Assembly (NCBI GenBank): GCA_020744225.1
Contig: JAGMWG010000019.1
Coordinates: 496,001 to 560,000 of the forward strand
From: Paraphoma chrysanthemicola
Lineage: Eukaryota > Ascomycota > Dothideomycetes > Pleosporales > Phaeosphaeriaceae
Reading direction: 5' to 3'
DNA length: 64,000 bases
Part shown: positions 23,010 through 31,616 of the stretch, piece after piece
How positions within the stretch are numbered: the first letter of the stretch is position 1
Layout: each line of letters starts with the position of its first letter
Program-made: the position numbers and the translations under genes
Notes under the pieces: model-generated
What the model was told of the DNA's origin: nothing
The model's database searches: none
What the model saw: the letters and a program-made list of their open reading frames with translations, nothing else

Positions 23010-23532
23010 GGATGGTCATGTTGGCTTCAACCAGGACGCCAATAAGTTCGTTGCTTAGATTGACTTGCCTCATTGTTGGAGTTTGCGCATGTTCGATGGT
23101 GGAATCTTTCCTTCGGCATTTTCAGTCTCGCACTTCATGTATTCTAGTTGGTCGCGCATGTATTCAAGCTAAAAATATGAGGTAATGATTTGACGGTCGC
23201 CATGTTTTCCCCGAAAATCAGCACTGCGCTTTCGCAGCCAATGAGCACCGTGCAGCTGTTTCCCCACAGTTCAGATGCGCGCTGGGGCGGAATGAGATGA
23301 AAGGCTTGGGACGTGCATTGAGTTGCAACGGAAGAAAGACTTCGTGTGACACGACGGTTGAAGAGGTTTGATGTTACATTTCAGCTAGCCATTTTGTGCT
23401 TAGACTGACCGTAGCACGTACCTTCCGAATTCCCGAGGTCGGGCAAAGAACGATCCTCTACATCGCAGTCCCCAGCCATATACGCCACAATGTGTGTTTA
23501 TCCCGTCTTTGACTCGATCGGCTAATGTGTGT
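23010..23532. other. Convergent intergenic
   Basis: Shared 3' region of the C2H2 gene and FET3. It contains one half of the 35-base tandem duplication described separately; otherwise nothing recognisable. Confidence 0.6.
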
Positions 23533-23559
23533 CTATCCCGTCTTTGACTTGATCGGCTT
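23490..23559. repeat. 35-base tandem duplication across the FET3 stop codon
   Basis: Two adjacent 35-base copies start at 23490 and 23525; each begins atgtgtgt and contains tatcccgtctttgact. They differ at two or three bases. The inner copy carries the real stop (TAG on the minus strand at 23533-23535). The outer copy, now 3' untranslated, carries TAA at the matching place. Confidence 0.85.
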
Positions 23560-25447
23560 CGTTCCATACCAGGCGATAATCGCCATTCCGAGGAACGCAG
23601 CCACGCAACTGAATACGAGCGCAACAATACCCCTCGCCGTGAAGCCTGCAGGCAGTTTCCCCGGACTTCTATTCTCGCCTCTCAGATCAGTGTAATCAAT
23701 TGTATTCCCAGCTGCATTGCCCGCGGTCGGGACCTTCCCCGCTTCGCAAACCTTCAGATGATCCGCTGGCATCTTCCCCGCAAGCTGCTTCTGAATATCC
23801 AGTGGACGCTCGACCATTGTAGCAGACAATCCGCTCACGATATGCCATTCTAGGTGACAGTGGAATAGCCAAACGCCAGGGTTGTCTGCGCGGAAGCGTA
23901 TAACCGCAAAGCCATTTGGCCTGACAAGGACAGTGTCGCGCTTCATCGGTGTGCTGGGCAAGGTTGTAGCCTTGCTAGCGTTGTAGAGTCCTGCGTCATC
24001 CTGACTGCGATCGACTACCTGGAAAGCGTGTCCATGAAGATGGAATGGATGTTTGCCAGGATCAGCATTGTTGATCACAATTTCGACTACTTCATTTGCG
24101 CCAAGAACGAACGAGTTCGTGTTCGACCCGTAGATGGCAGGGTTTGTCGCGTTTGGCCCGGTAGAGAGAACGCTATAAATCGTAGGCACCTTCGGCGTGA
24201 CATACGTTATGTCGTTGAAGAAGGCATAGTTCGCACCGTCTATGAGGTTGTCCATCTTCAGATCGAGAGTGATGGTGCGAGCTACGCCATCAAAACGCTG
24301 CTCCTTGTCGGTCGGCACCAGGTTGAAGTCATCAAATGGCTCGAAGGACTCCACCTCTTTCGGCGCTGGTTTTGTCTTCGTCTCGTCGTAAACCAGCCAG
24401 CCAGTCACGTTGGGATTGAGACCGGCAGGAATGGCATCGAAAAGATCCTACAAGGATGTTAGCTCACATCAGTGGCTGCAGTAAGGGTTAAACTTTAACT
24501 CACCTGATCCATGCTTCCAACAATCGCGAAGTTGGAGTTCGTGTCATTCCTTGCTGTGACTAGCACGCTATAACGTTGTGCCGCCGTCATGTAGATCATC
24601 TCCGCCTCCATTGGTTCAGTGTAGATGCCGTCAACCTCGACAACTTGCATCGTGTGTCCCTCGAACCACAGATATTGCGCAGCAAAGGCGCCCATGTTCA
24701 CCATACGGAACAAGTACGTCTTGCCAGGCTCGATCTTGACCTGCAGATTCTGCGTGTCGTTCATCAAGGCAGCTTGTGGTACAGGCTCAGCACCAGAAGG
24801 ATTAGCAATGGACATAAAGCCCTCAATCAACCCTGGCATCTGGTCGTGGTACCAATCGCTCAGTGTGAGTACAATTTCCTCATCGTAGAGATCCTTGTGA
24901 GGGTCTTCTGGATCATGCACAATCAGAGGACCACGTAGACCATCAGGATATTGGCCCTTCACGTGGCTATGGTCTGGTCAACGAATTAGTTTCTGGCTCA
25001 CGTTCGAGTTGTACACGAAATATACGTACACCAGTATGTGCCAGGTTGGTCCACCTATATTAGGTCAGTGGGAGCTGAAGTACTACACACAGTTTTACTT
25101 ACCGTAAAGTTGTACGTGAATGAACTTCCAGGGATGATGGCGCACTGAGTGACTCCCACCGGTCCATCCATATGAGTCGTCTGGTTCATGTAGAGACCGT
25201 GAAAATGCAGACTCGTCGACTCATTGCCGAGCGAATTCTTGACATTGACGATGACCTGATCTCCCTTCGTAGCCACGATTGGGGGAATGGGCCATTGCCC
25301 ATTCACGCCCATCACAGGGCGCGTTCGTTGTCCATCTGGATTTGCGTATGTCCAGCCAATTTCGAAATCATACGTGACAGTCGCACATTGTACAATTGAG
25401 GTCAGAAGAGCTATTGGCAGGAGAAAATTGGACAATGATATCGCCAT
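23533..25447 (-). CDS. FET3: Fet3-type multicopper ferroxidase
   Basis: Exons in coding order are 25447-25103, 25054-25030 (only 25 bases), 24973-24504 and 24447-23533; all joins keep phase and give 584 residues. It oxidises Fe(II) outside the cell and hands Fe(III) to Ftr1. The start at 25447 gives a clean signal peptide (MAISLSNFLLPIALLTSIVQ); an in-frame ATG at 25474 would precede it. Copper-site motifs are in order: HFHG, YWYHSHV (spanning the 25-base exon), HPFHLHGHAF and FHCHLEWH. Iron-side features of yeast Fet3 are recognisable: VEVDGIY and PMKRDT, with Asp in LSDWYHD where yeast has Glu. The MDNL...NYAFFNDITY block also matches Fet3. A C-terminal membrane span (ARGIVALVFSCVAAFLGMAI) is followed by a short basic tail. 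Pairing with FTR1 separates it from ordinary laccases. Confidence 0.95.
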
Positions 25448-25548
25448 ACTGCAGATGTGAATAGCACCATACACTCGGCGCCAGAGGTCAAGTTTAGACA
25501 GAAAGAGACAAAGAGGAACTGATGGAGATTGATTAGATTATGAAAAAA

Positions 25549-25560
25549 AGATAAGATAAC
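25549..25560 (+). promoter_or_regulatory. Double AGATAA GATA-factor site
   Basis: AGATAAGATAAC gives two overlapping AGATAA cores on the plus strand about 100 bases upstream of the FET3 start. GATA factors of the iron (SreA) or nitrogen (AreA) type could bind. Confidence 0.45.
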
Positions 25561-25592
25561 CTTGTCATCGTCGTAGCGCACGAGACCAAGCG

Positions 25593-25601
25593 CTATCAGA
25601 T
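25593..25601 (-). promoter_or_regulatory. GATA site, ATCTGATAG
   Basis: Plus strand ctatcagat reads ATCTGATAG on the minus strand, one base from the extended SreA consensus ATCWGATAA. It lies about 150 bases upstream of FET3 and in its direction. Confidence 0.5.
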
Positions 25602-26239
25602 CATTATGCAGCCTTCGTTTGGCACTTGCCGCTCGGTGCAGCGATCGGAGCTTCAGCTATCAAACTCTGCAAGTTAGATTTGGCCGCGTTGGGCAATTAG
25701 AGACGGATACGAAAATTTGATTCGTTCCCGAGGTTGTGGTGTGACATATTCATCCGGCCGTTGGCTTGCTATCGGTCCATATCAGATGCCTGGACCGCGA
25801 TCGACGCAGGCCTGGGGTAGCGATTGGAGCTAAGCAAGGCGCTAACGTGCGGGATAAAATCTTGATGCCATTTGGCGTAGCTTGGCTAGCATGATCGTGG
25901 GTTGCAATCGAGGCAAAAGAAATATTACTGTCGTAGAGGTGGCAGTCGAACATAGAGGCAAATTGGGCTTTGAAAGCATTAGAAAGATTGCCGCGCGAAG
26001 CCGAGCACAATGATTCGACAAGATCAACTGCGAACGCGTGAGCGGAAGTTGAAGCGGCCAATGAAACACAAATCATCCTCGAGGGCTTGAGGACTGACTT
26101 GCTTGGTGGGGCATGCCCCGAATCTCGGCTATAACTAATTTAGCGTACCAGTATACGAGGATAGTGCCCTGCGGTAACTCGACCTTGGGAGCCCTTCTTC
26201 CATCTGATTAGATCTGCCCTTTCAACTTCTCTTTTCCCG

Positions 26240-26248
26240 TTATCAGAT
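26240..26248 (-). promoter_or_regulatory. SreA-type iron repressor site, ATCTGATAA
   Basis: Plus strand ttatcagat reads ATCTGATAA on the minus strand, a full match to the ATCWGATAA consensus reported for SreA-type GATA iron repressors. It ends 45 bases before the FTR1 start codon. Confidence 0.65.
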
Positions 26249-26293
26249 TTCGAGATACTGTTCATCGCCTTGTTGTGGTAAATTTCAGTCAAG

Positions 26294-27861
26294 ATGCCGC
26301 AGAATGTATTCGCTGTGCCTGGTAAGCTCCCAGTCAAACGACATCACCACCACAGAACAACTGACTAACCCGTGTGAAGTCTTCTTCATTTGCTTCCGCG
26401 AGTGTCTAGAGACCAGCATTATTGTTTCAGTGCTTCTCGCTTTCCTCAAACAGACTCTTGGTCCAGAGCATGATGCAGCAGTGCACAAGAGACTCGTTCG
26501 GCAGGTACGTCTTTTTCCTTCTGGTCAATCTTCAAGCGTCATCTTCTTGCAACCAAAACTCTCCTTGCATTACATCAACACAAGTCAAATCTACCTAGGA
26601 AACGCCTGTTCCATTTCAAAAAGCGAACAAATACGCTCCCCTCTTGTCCATGCTCCAACACAAATTCCCGCTCTTTTAACCATTCATTCCGTCTCCACCT
26701 CCAACCCATCCTAACATCCTTCCAGGTCTGGGCAGGCGTCCTCGCAGGCGTTCTCGTCTGCCTAATCATCTGCGCCGGCGTAATCGGGACCTTCTACACC
26801 GCCGGCCGCAACTCATTCGAGTCCGCCGAGTACATATGGGAAGGTGTATTCGGCATTCTCGCCAGTCTGATCATCACACTCATGGGCGCCGCGCTCCTGC
26901 GGGTCAGCAAGCTGCAAGACAAATGGCGGCTCAAGATCAGCAAAGTGCTTGAGAAGCAGGATTCCAAAGCCCCGCTGAAGGGCAGGATGAAGCAGTGGGG
27001 CGAGAAATATGCCATGTTTATTTTGCCGTTTATTACGGTGTTGAGAGAGGGGATTGAGGCGGTGCTGTGAGTACTTCCTTGTTGTTCATTCTTTTGTTGT
27101 TCATTCTTCTTTGTCCTTCTCTTTGGATACTAGTTGTTGGTCGGTCAGTCAGACCAGGCCATCTCTTCCGTGCCTTTCTCTTCCTCATAAGACATCATCC
27201 TAACACTCCACACAGCTTCATTGCCGGCGTTGGCCTCGGTCTGCCCGCCACATCCTTCCCTCTCGCCGTCCTCACGGGGCTCGGCGCCGGCGCTCTCGTC
27301 GGCTACGCAATCTACAAAGGCGGAAACAAGACCTCTCTGCAGATCTTCCTCGTCGTGTCCACAATGTTCCTGTATCTCGTTGCAGCAGGTCTCTTCTCCA
27401 AGGGCGTGTGGAACCTCGAGATGAACTCGTGGGCCAAGTTGGCCGGCGAGGGCGCAGTCGAGGCAGGCGCGGGACCAGGAAGTTATGATATTCGGAAGAG
27501 TGTTTGGCATGTTAACGTGAGTTTCATCCTGGACTGAGTGAGTTTAATTCAGCATAGGATCTTAGCTAACATCATCTAGTGCTGCTCACCCCAAGACGGC
27601 GGCGACGGCGGATGGGGCATATTTAATTCCCTATTCGGATGGCAGAACAGCGCAACGTACGGCTCCGTCATCTCGTACAATCTGTACTGGGTCGCGGTCA
27701 TCATCGGGTTTGTCTACCTAGCCTGGAAAGAGAGCAAGGAAACCATCACTCCGACCGGAGATGCTCAAAGCGAGACATCCAGCGGCCATGAAGAACTGGC
27801 CGGGAAGAAGACGGGCGCTGATGGCGTACTGGTTGGAACGGGCGTCAGGGAGGTCTCGTGA
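26294..27861 (+). CDS. FTR1: Ftr1-type high-affinity iron permease
   Basis: Exons are 26294-26321 (28 bases), 26380-26504, 26726-27066, 27216-27516 and 27580-27861; all joins keep phase and give 358 residues. It is the plasma-membrane Fe(III) permease that works as a complex with Fet3. The protein opens MPQNVFAVPVFFICFRECLE, carrying the first RExxE iron motif in membrane span 1. The second, REGIE, lies in TVLREGIEAVLFIAGVGLGL, with its codons crossing intron 3. About seven membrane spans are visible. The extracellular loop before the last span has CCSPQDGGDGGWG, and the tail is polar with many Ser/Thr/Glu. Introns of 221 and 149 bases are long for this window. Divergent arrangement with FET3 is common in fungi and suggests joint control. 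Confidence 0.95.
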
Positions 27862-28099
27862 GTTCACTGTCTGTCGCGAACACTATATACTGCCATGCCA
27901 GGATAAGTCGGGTGTAGGAGGGAGGGGAGAAACATGCTGGATGTGTTGATGAAGTGTGTGTAAGCAATCATCCAGTTGCATGAATTTGTTCGAAGGGTAT
28001 ACAACCACAACCACAGCCATAATCAATCTAAATCGAACCATTCCATCACCTCTCCCTTGCTTCCAATCTCTACCCCATAATCTCCATATCCAAGCACAT

Positions 28100-28679
28100 C
28101 TACAAAGCCATCACACCCGCAAACGCCGCCGCGCCCGCAACACCCACATACTGCACCACCTTCTCCCGCTGCGCAACACCCGTACTCCTCGCGGCCCCCG
28201 CGGTTCCCGTCGGACTGCTCGACACGGCAAACGCCTCGTTCACAACGCTCTGCACGCGCGCATTGTTCTGGTCGTAGTAGCTCTTCAAATCGCTCGGGAG
28301 CGCGGAGTACCAGCTCGGCACACCAGACGTGAATGTCTCGATGGCGCCAATCTGCGTGACTTTGTCGGGGATGTCGTATGTGGCGGTTGCGACAAAGGAC
28401 GCAAGTGCTTGTTGTGCGGAGGCTGCGCGGCTGATTTCCGAGGCGGGGAGCGACGCGGTCAATTGGCCGATGCGGCTGGTGACGAAGTTTTGGAGAGACG
28501 AGATTTGCGATTGGATCTATGCGGGACGGTGTTAGATTTGGTTGCCAGATAATGGGTGCAAGGGTTGGGAGGCGTACGTTGAAGATGTCGATTTGTGGTC
28601 TTGGGATCGTGACGATGACGAATTCCGATGCGACGGATGCGCTGAGCGCGGCGGCGAGGAGTGTGAATTTGAGCTGCAT
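28100..28679 (-). CDS. Small secreted, probably GPI-anchored protein (paralogue A)
   Basis: Exons in coding order are 28679-28578 and 28516-28100. The 61-base intron (GTACGC...CATAG, TCTAAC branch) lies between codons, and the product has 172 residues. No known domain. It has a signal peptide (MQLKFTLLAAALSASVAS), then EFVIVT, a helical middle, the motif VPSWYSALPSDLKSYYD, a Ser/Thr/Gly-rich stretch and a hydrophobic C-terminus (VGVAGAAAFAGVMAL) suited to GPI attachment. It is probably displayed at the cell surface or wall. The gene at 36142 encodes a clear relative, with the same signal-EF(V/I)(I/V)(V/I)T start, WYSxLPS motif and C-terminal signal. It is convergent with FTR1. No role in iron uptake can be inferred from position alone. 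Confidence 0.8.
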
Positions 28680-29324
28680 GATGTCGTACTTGTGTCGTGA
28701 TTTGAGATGGTCAGGTCGTTGGTTGCGTCGTGGTATGCGAGTGATTGACTTTGGCTTTGGAGCGAGAGGACGGCGGACAAATGATGGAAGACCGTTGAAT
28801 TACGAAAGTTTGATGGCAAATTTAGGTCACACAGGGTCCTCGGGGTCCTCTTATTGATGTATCAGCCCGCACAAAACACAAGTGGAGCACCAAGCTGACG
28901 CTCACAATGCTCAGCCACCACCTCATTTCGCGGCACTGCCATCTTCATACAGCCAAGTGCTTATGTCATGTTGTCAATTGGCTATTCTGGGTAATCGCAG
29001 CCTCGCCGGAAGGCGCTCATCACAATTTCATCACGATTTGCTGCAAGTGCGATCGATAATGATTTGGTGCAGACCGTTTGCCAGACCTGTGACGCGGGTT
29101 TGATGATCGCGGCGGTGCAGAGCGGGATCATGCAGGTTGCATTGGCGTCTCAGGGGCGGCGGGCGGACCTTATCAGCTTGAGGGCTAGTGTCGTTTTAGA
29201 TCTAACATTTGTGAAGACTGTGCGGGATGCATCGTATCGAAGATTGATTCATTAAAGCGATGGTGTTTGCAATGTAATGTGATTTTCAGGACATTCGCTA
29301 GACGTTCAAAATGCCGAGAAGTAG
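28680..29324. other. Intergenic
   Basis: Promoter of the minus-strand secreted-protein gene and 3' flank of the dioxygenase gene. No recognisable feature. Confidence 0.6.
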
Positions 29325-30349
29325 CTACTCTTCATCCCAGTAATAGCTATACATCTGCGTTCCACGGAAATCATCATAGTACTTTCGGCCCTTCGTAGTT
29401 CCAGCTGCGCCTGCAGCTACAATCAATGGCAGAAAGTGTTCGGCGCCGCCTCTCGGATGCATCGTGTAAGCATTCGGCCACTTGCGCCAGTCCTCAAACT
29501 TCCTCGCCCTGCCTTCTACATCGCTCGTCATTGCGGCATCGGTGACGGCCTCGCTCCACTCTGTGTTCTGCTTCTTGAAGTCAGGCGTCGATGCCGCGCC
29601 CGAGAACATCAAGCGCAAGTTGTGGAAGGTTGCAAAGCCGCTGCCCACAATCGCAATGTTCTGGGTCCGCAGAGACGCGAGTGCCTGGCCGATAGCGTAG
29701 GATTGTGCGGGCGATTCCGAGGCAAGGACGGAGAGTTGGACGATGGGGACTTTTGCGGAGGGATCGATGAGCTTCATGGGTACGAAGACGCCGTGATCCC
29801 AGCCTGTGTTGCACGGTGAGTGGGAGATCTACGCAAGGTTTGGACGGACATACCCCTCTCGGCATCCTTCTCACACTCGATACCGGCCTCTTTCAGCGCC
29901 TTCTCCACTTCATCAGCGACTTCGGGGCTTCCAGGTGCATTATGCTTGATCTCATAACTCTCCGGCGGGAAGCCATAGTAATCATACAATAAGTCGTGCT
30001 TGCTAGCACTGCTGATAGTAACCTTGCCGGTCGACCAGTGCGCTGTCACAAGGACAATGGCCTTGGGAGCCTCAGAAGTGCCGAGCTTGAGAATCTTCGA
30101 GACCTTGGTCTTCAGCGAGTTTGTAATCTCGCGATGCGAGGGGTCGCCAAGCAGAGGCATCGGACCGCCGCCATGGGAGAGAGAAATGACAGGTGCAAGA
30201 CGCGTCATGTTGGTCGCGTAGGATGAGAGAGGGAATTGCTGGATGTTGCGAAGGGGGTTTTGTGTCGTGTTTTTCGAAGTCAGGTCGGCAGATGATCGTT
30301 GTATGCTCAGAATGGTGCTTAGTGACAACAAGCTGCGTCGAAATCTCAT
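29325..30349 (-). CDS. LigB-type extradiol ring-cleavage dioxygenase (4,5-DOPA dioxygenase-like)
   Basis: Exons in coding order are 30349-29854 and 29803-29325; the 50-base intron (GTATGT...ACAG) splits a Gly codon. From the first ATG the protein has 324 residues; starting at the ATG at 30208 (MTRLAPVISLSHGGG) it has 277, the usual length. Class III extradiol enzymes use one non-haem metal, normally Fe(II), to cleave catechols such as DOPA. The family's His-rich blocks are visible in order: SHGGGPMPLL, VTAHWS, HNAPGSPE, WDHGVFVPMKL and PRGGAEHFLPLIVAAGAA. The extra 47 N-terminal residues (MRFRRSLLSLSTIL) are basic and could target mitochondria, or could simply be leader. The protein is often annotated as aromatic ring-opening dioxygenase; the true substrate is open. 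Confidence 0.88.
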
Positions 30350-30893
30350 GTTCCTAGGGCGCGAGATTGTCTACGATATATGTAAACTCGCGGACGAAAA
30401 GACGGCATGGTGGCTGTCGGCCTTTTGGAAAATGCTGGTTGATCTGTGGACGTGCGAGTGTTTGTAAGAGTTGCATTGCGGTGCGGAATTGCTCCGATGC
30501 ACCTGCCGGATGCTTGCCGGCCCGCACGCTTAGTAGAACGACATCGGGCTCTGACCACAAAACACCACAAAGCATGATGAGAGACATTAGAACGTGTAAT
30601 ATGAGTTCGAAGAGCTTGATTTGCTTGTGAGCAACGCTGCTCCACCTGCCAATGCAGGAGTTCATGAAAGAACGCCGTGTCCGGGGTATCATCCTAACCT
30701 GACCAAAGAATACTCTTGCTGACGGACAGTGACATGCTAAGGCGCGTAACTCTTGTATGCGATGCTCATCTGTCCATCACTCGATAAGTGTTTGAAAGCC
30801 CGCCATGGTGCCCCGAAGACATCCCGCCCTCCACAACGCCGAATGTAGCATACTCAGAGAACAGCCCGCATGTGCAGCCATACCATTCGATGC
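30350..30893. other. Intergenic
   Basis: Promoter of the dioxygenase gene and 3' flank of the next minus-strand gene. Overlapping frames at 30346-30692 are unsupported. Confidence 0.55.
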
Positions 30894-31616
30894 TCAGACC
30901 TCCTCCTCGACCTCGTTGCCCGCTTCTGCATTGTCGTCAGTACTGCCAAGCCATTTCAGGACCTTTTCCTTGCGGGTGTACTGACCCAGACCATCACCGC
31001 CATCAGCTGAATCCACCTCAGACTTCACCTGCTCCTCGGACAGCTCGTCCTTCTTGGCCTTCTTCGCGCCGCGCTTGCCCTTCGCAGCGGGCGCCTTCTT
31101 CTTGGTCTCAGCCTTGCTGTCGGACTTGTTGTTGTCGGATTTATTGCCATCGGACTTCTCGCTCTTGGCCCTGACTGGTTTGGCGTCGACGTCCTTGGTG
31201 TCAGCCTCGTCCTCGATCTCGGCTTTGTCGGCGGCTTTGCGCTTGCGACCTCCAGTGGCCTTGGCCTTGGGGGGAGCGGGGGTCTTGGGGTCACCAGAGG
31301 CGGCCATGATGTTGGCACCGGTGCTGCCGAGAAAAGAGGCGAACGACGGGTGGGCATCGATAGCCTTCTTCTTGACGGGCGGCCACATCTTCTTGAGCGA
31401 GCCGTTGGTGTTGCCCGTGAGAACAGCCATCAGATCGTAATCGAACTGCTCAGTATTAGCCAAACGAGGTGCACAGCATGTTGTAAGGAATGTACTCACC
31501 TTGTCGGGACCGATGGAGCTCAAGAAAGCAGCGGCGAGGAGCTTAGTCTCCTTGTCCTCAAAGCCGTTCAAGAGCCTGATCGTCTCTGCGCCATTGGTGT
31601 CCTTCTTGGGAGGCAT
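30894..31616 (-). CDS. Small charged, probably nuclear protein of unknown function
   Basis: Not assigned. The frame is open throughout (240 residues), but a good intron is likely at 31446-31499: GTGAGT donor directly after GPDK, CTAAT branch, and TGAG/CAG tandem acceptors. Removing it joins SSIGPDK to FDYDLMAVLTGN and gives about 222 residues. The intron is a multiple of three, so both forms keep frame. The N-terminal ~85 residues look folded (ETIRLLNGFEDKETKLLAAAF, then LKKMWPPVKKKAIDAHPSF). The rest alternates Lys/Arg and Glu/Asp/Ser runs, including GGRKRKAADK and KGKRGAKKAKKDE, which resemble nuclear signals and chromatin-protein tails. A histone-H1-like or DNA-binding role is conceivable but unproven. 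Confidence 0.7.
   Translation of the reverse strand: MPPKKDTNGAETIRLLNGFEDKETKLLAAAFLSSIGPDKVSTFLTTCCAPRLANTEQFDYDLMAVLTGNTNGSLKKMWPPVKKKAIDAHPSFASFLGSTGANIMAASGDPKTPAPPKAKATGGRKRKAADKAEIEDEADTKDVDAKPVRAKSEKSDGNKSDNNKSDSKAETKKKAPAAKGKRGAKKAKKDELSEEQVKSEVDSADGGDGLGQYTRKEKVLKWLGSTDDNAEAGNEVEEEV

Larger units (their letters stand above)
25448..26293. promoter_or_regulatory. Bidirectional FET3/FTR1 promoter
   Basis: The 846 bases between the two starts must hold both promoters. They contain several GATA-type sites (listed separately) and CCAAT boxes at 26058-26062 on the plus strand and, reversed, at 25823-25827 and 25962-25966. In Aspergillus, iron uptake genes are repressed by the GATA factor SreA, while the CCAAT-binding complex acts with HapX. 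That regulation here is inferred from the motifs alone. Confidence 0.7.

Noticed and set aside
27956..28679. Plus-strand 198-codon and minus-strand 218-codon frames over the secreted-protein gene
   Set aside because: Both are off-frame shadows; the spliced minus-strand product with signal peptide and anchor explains the region.
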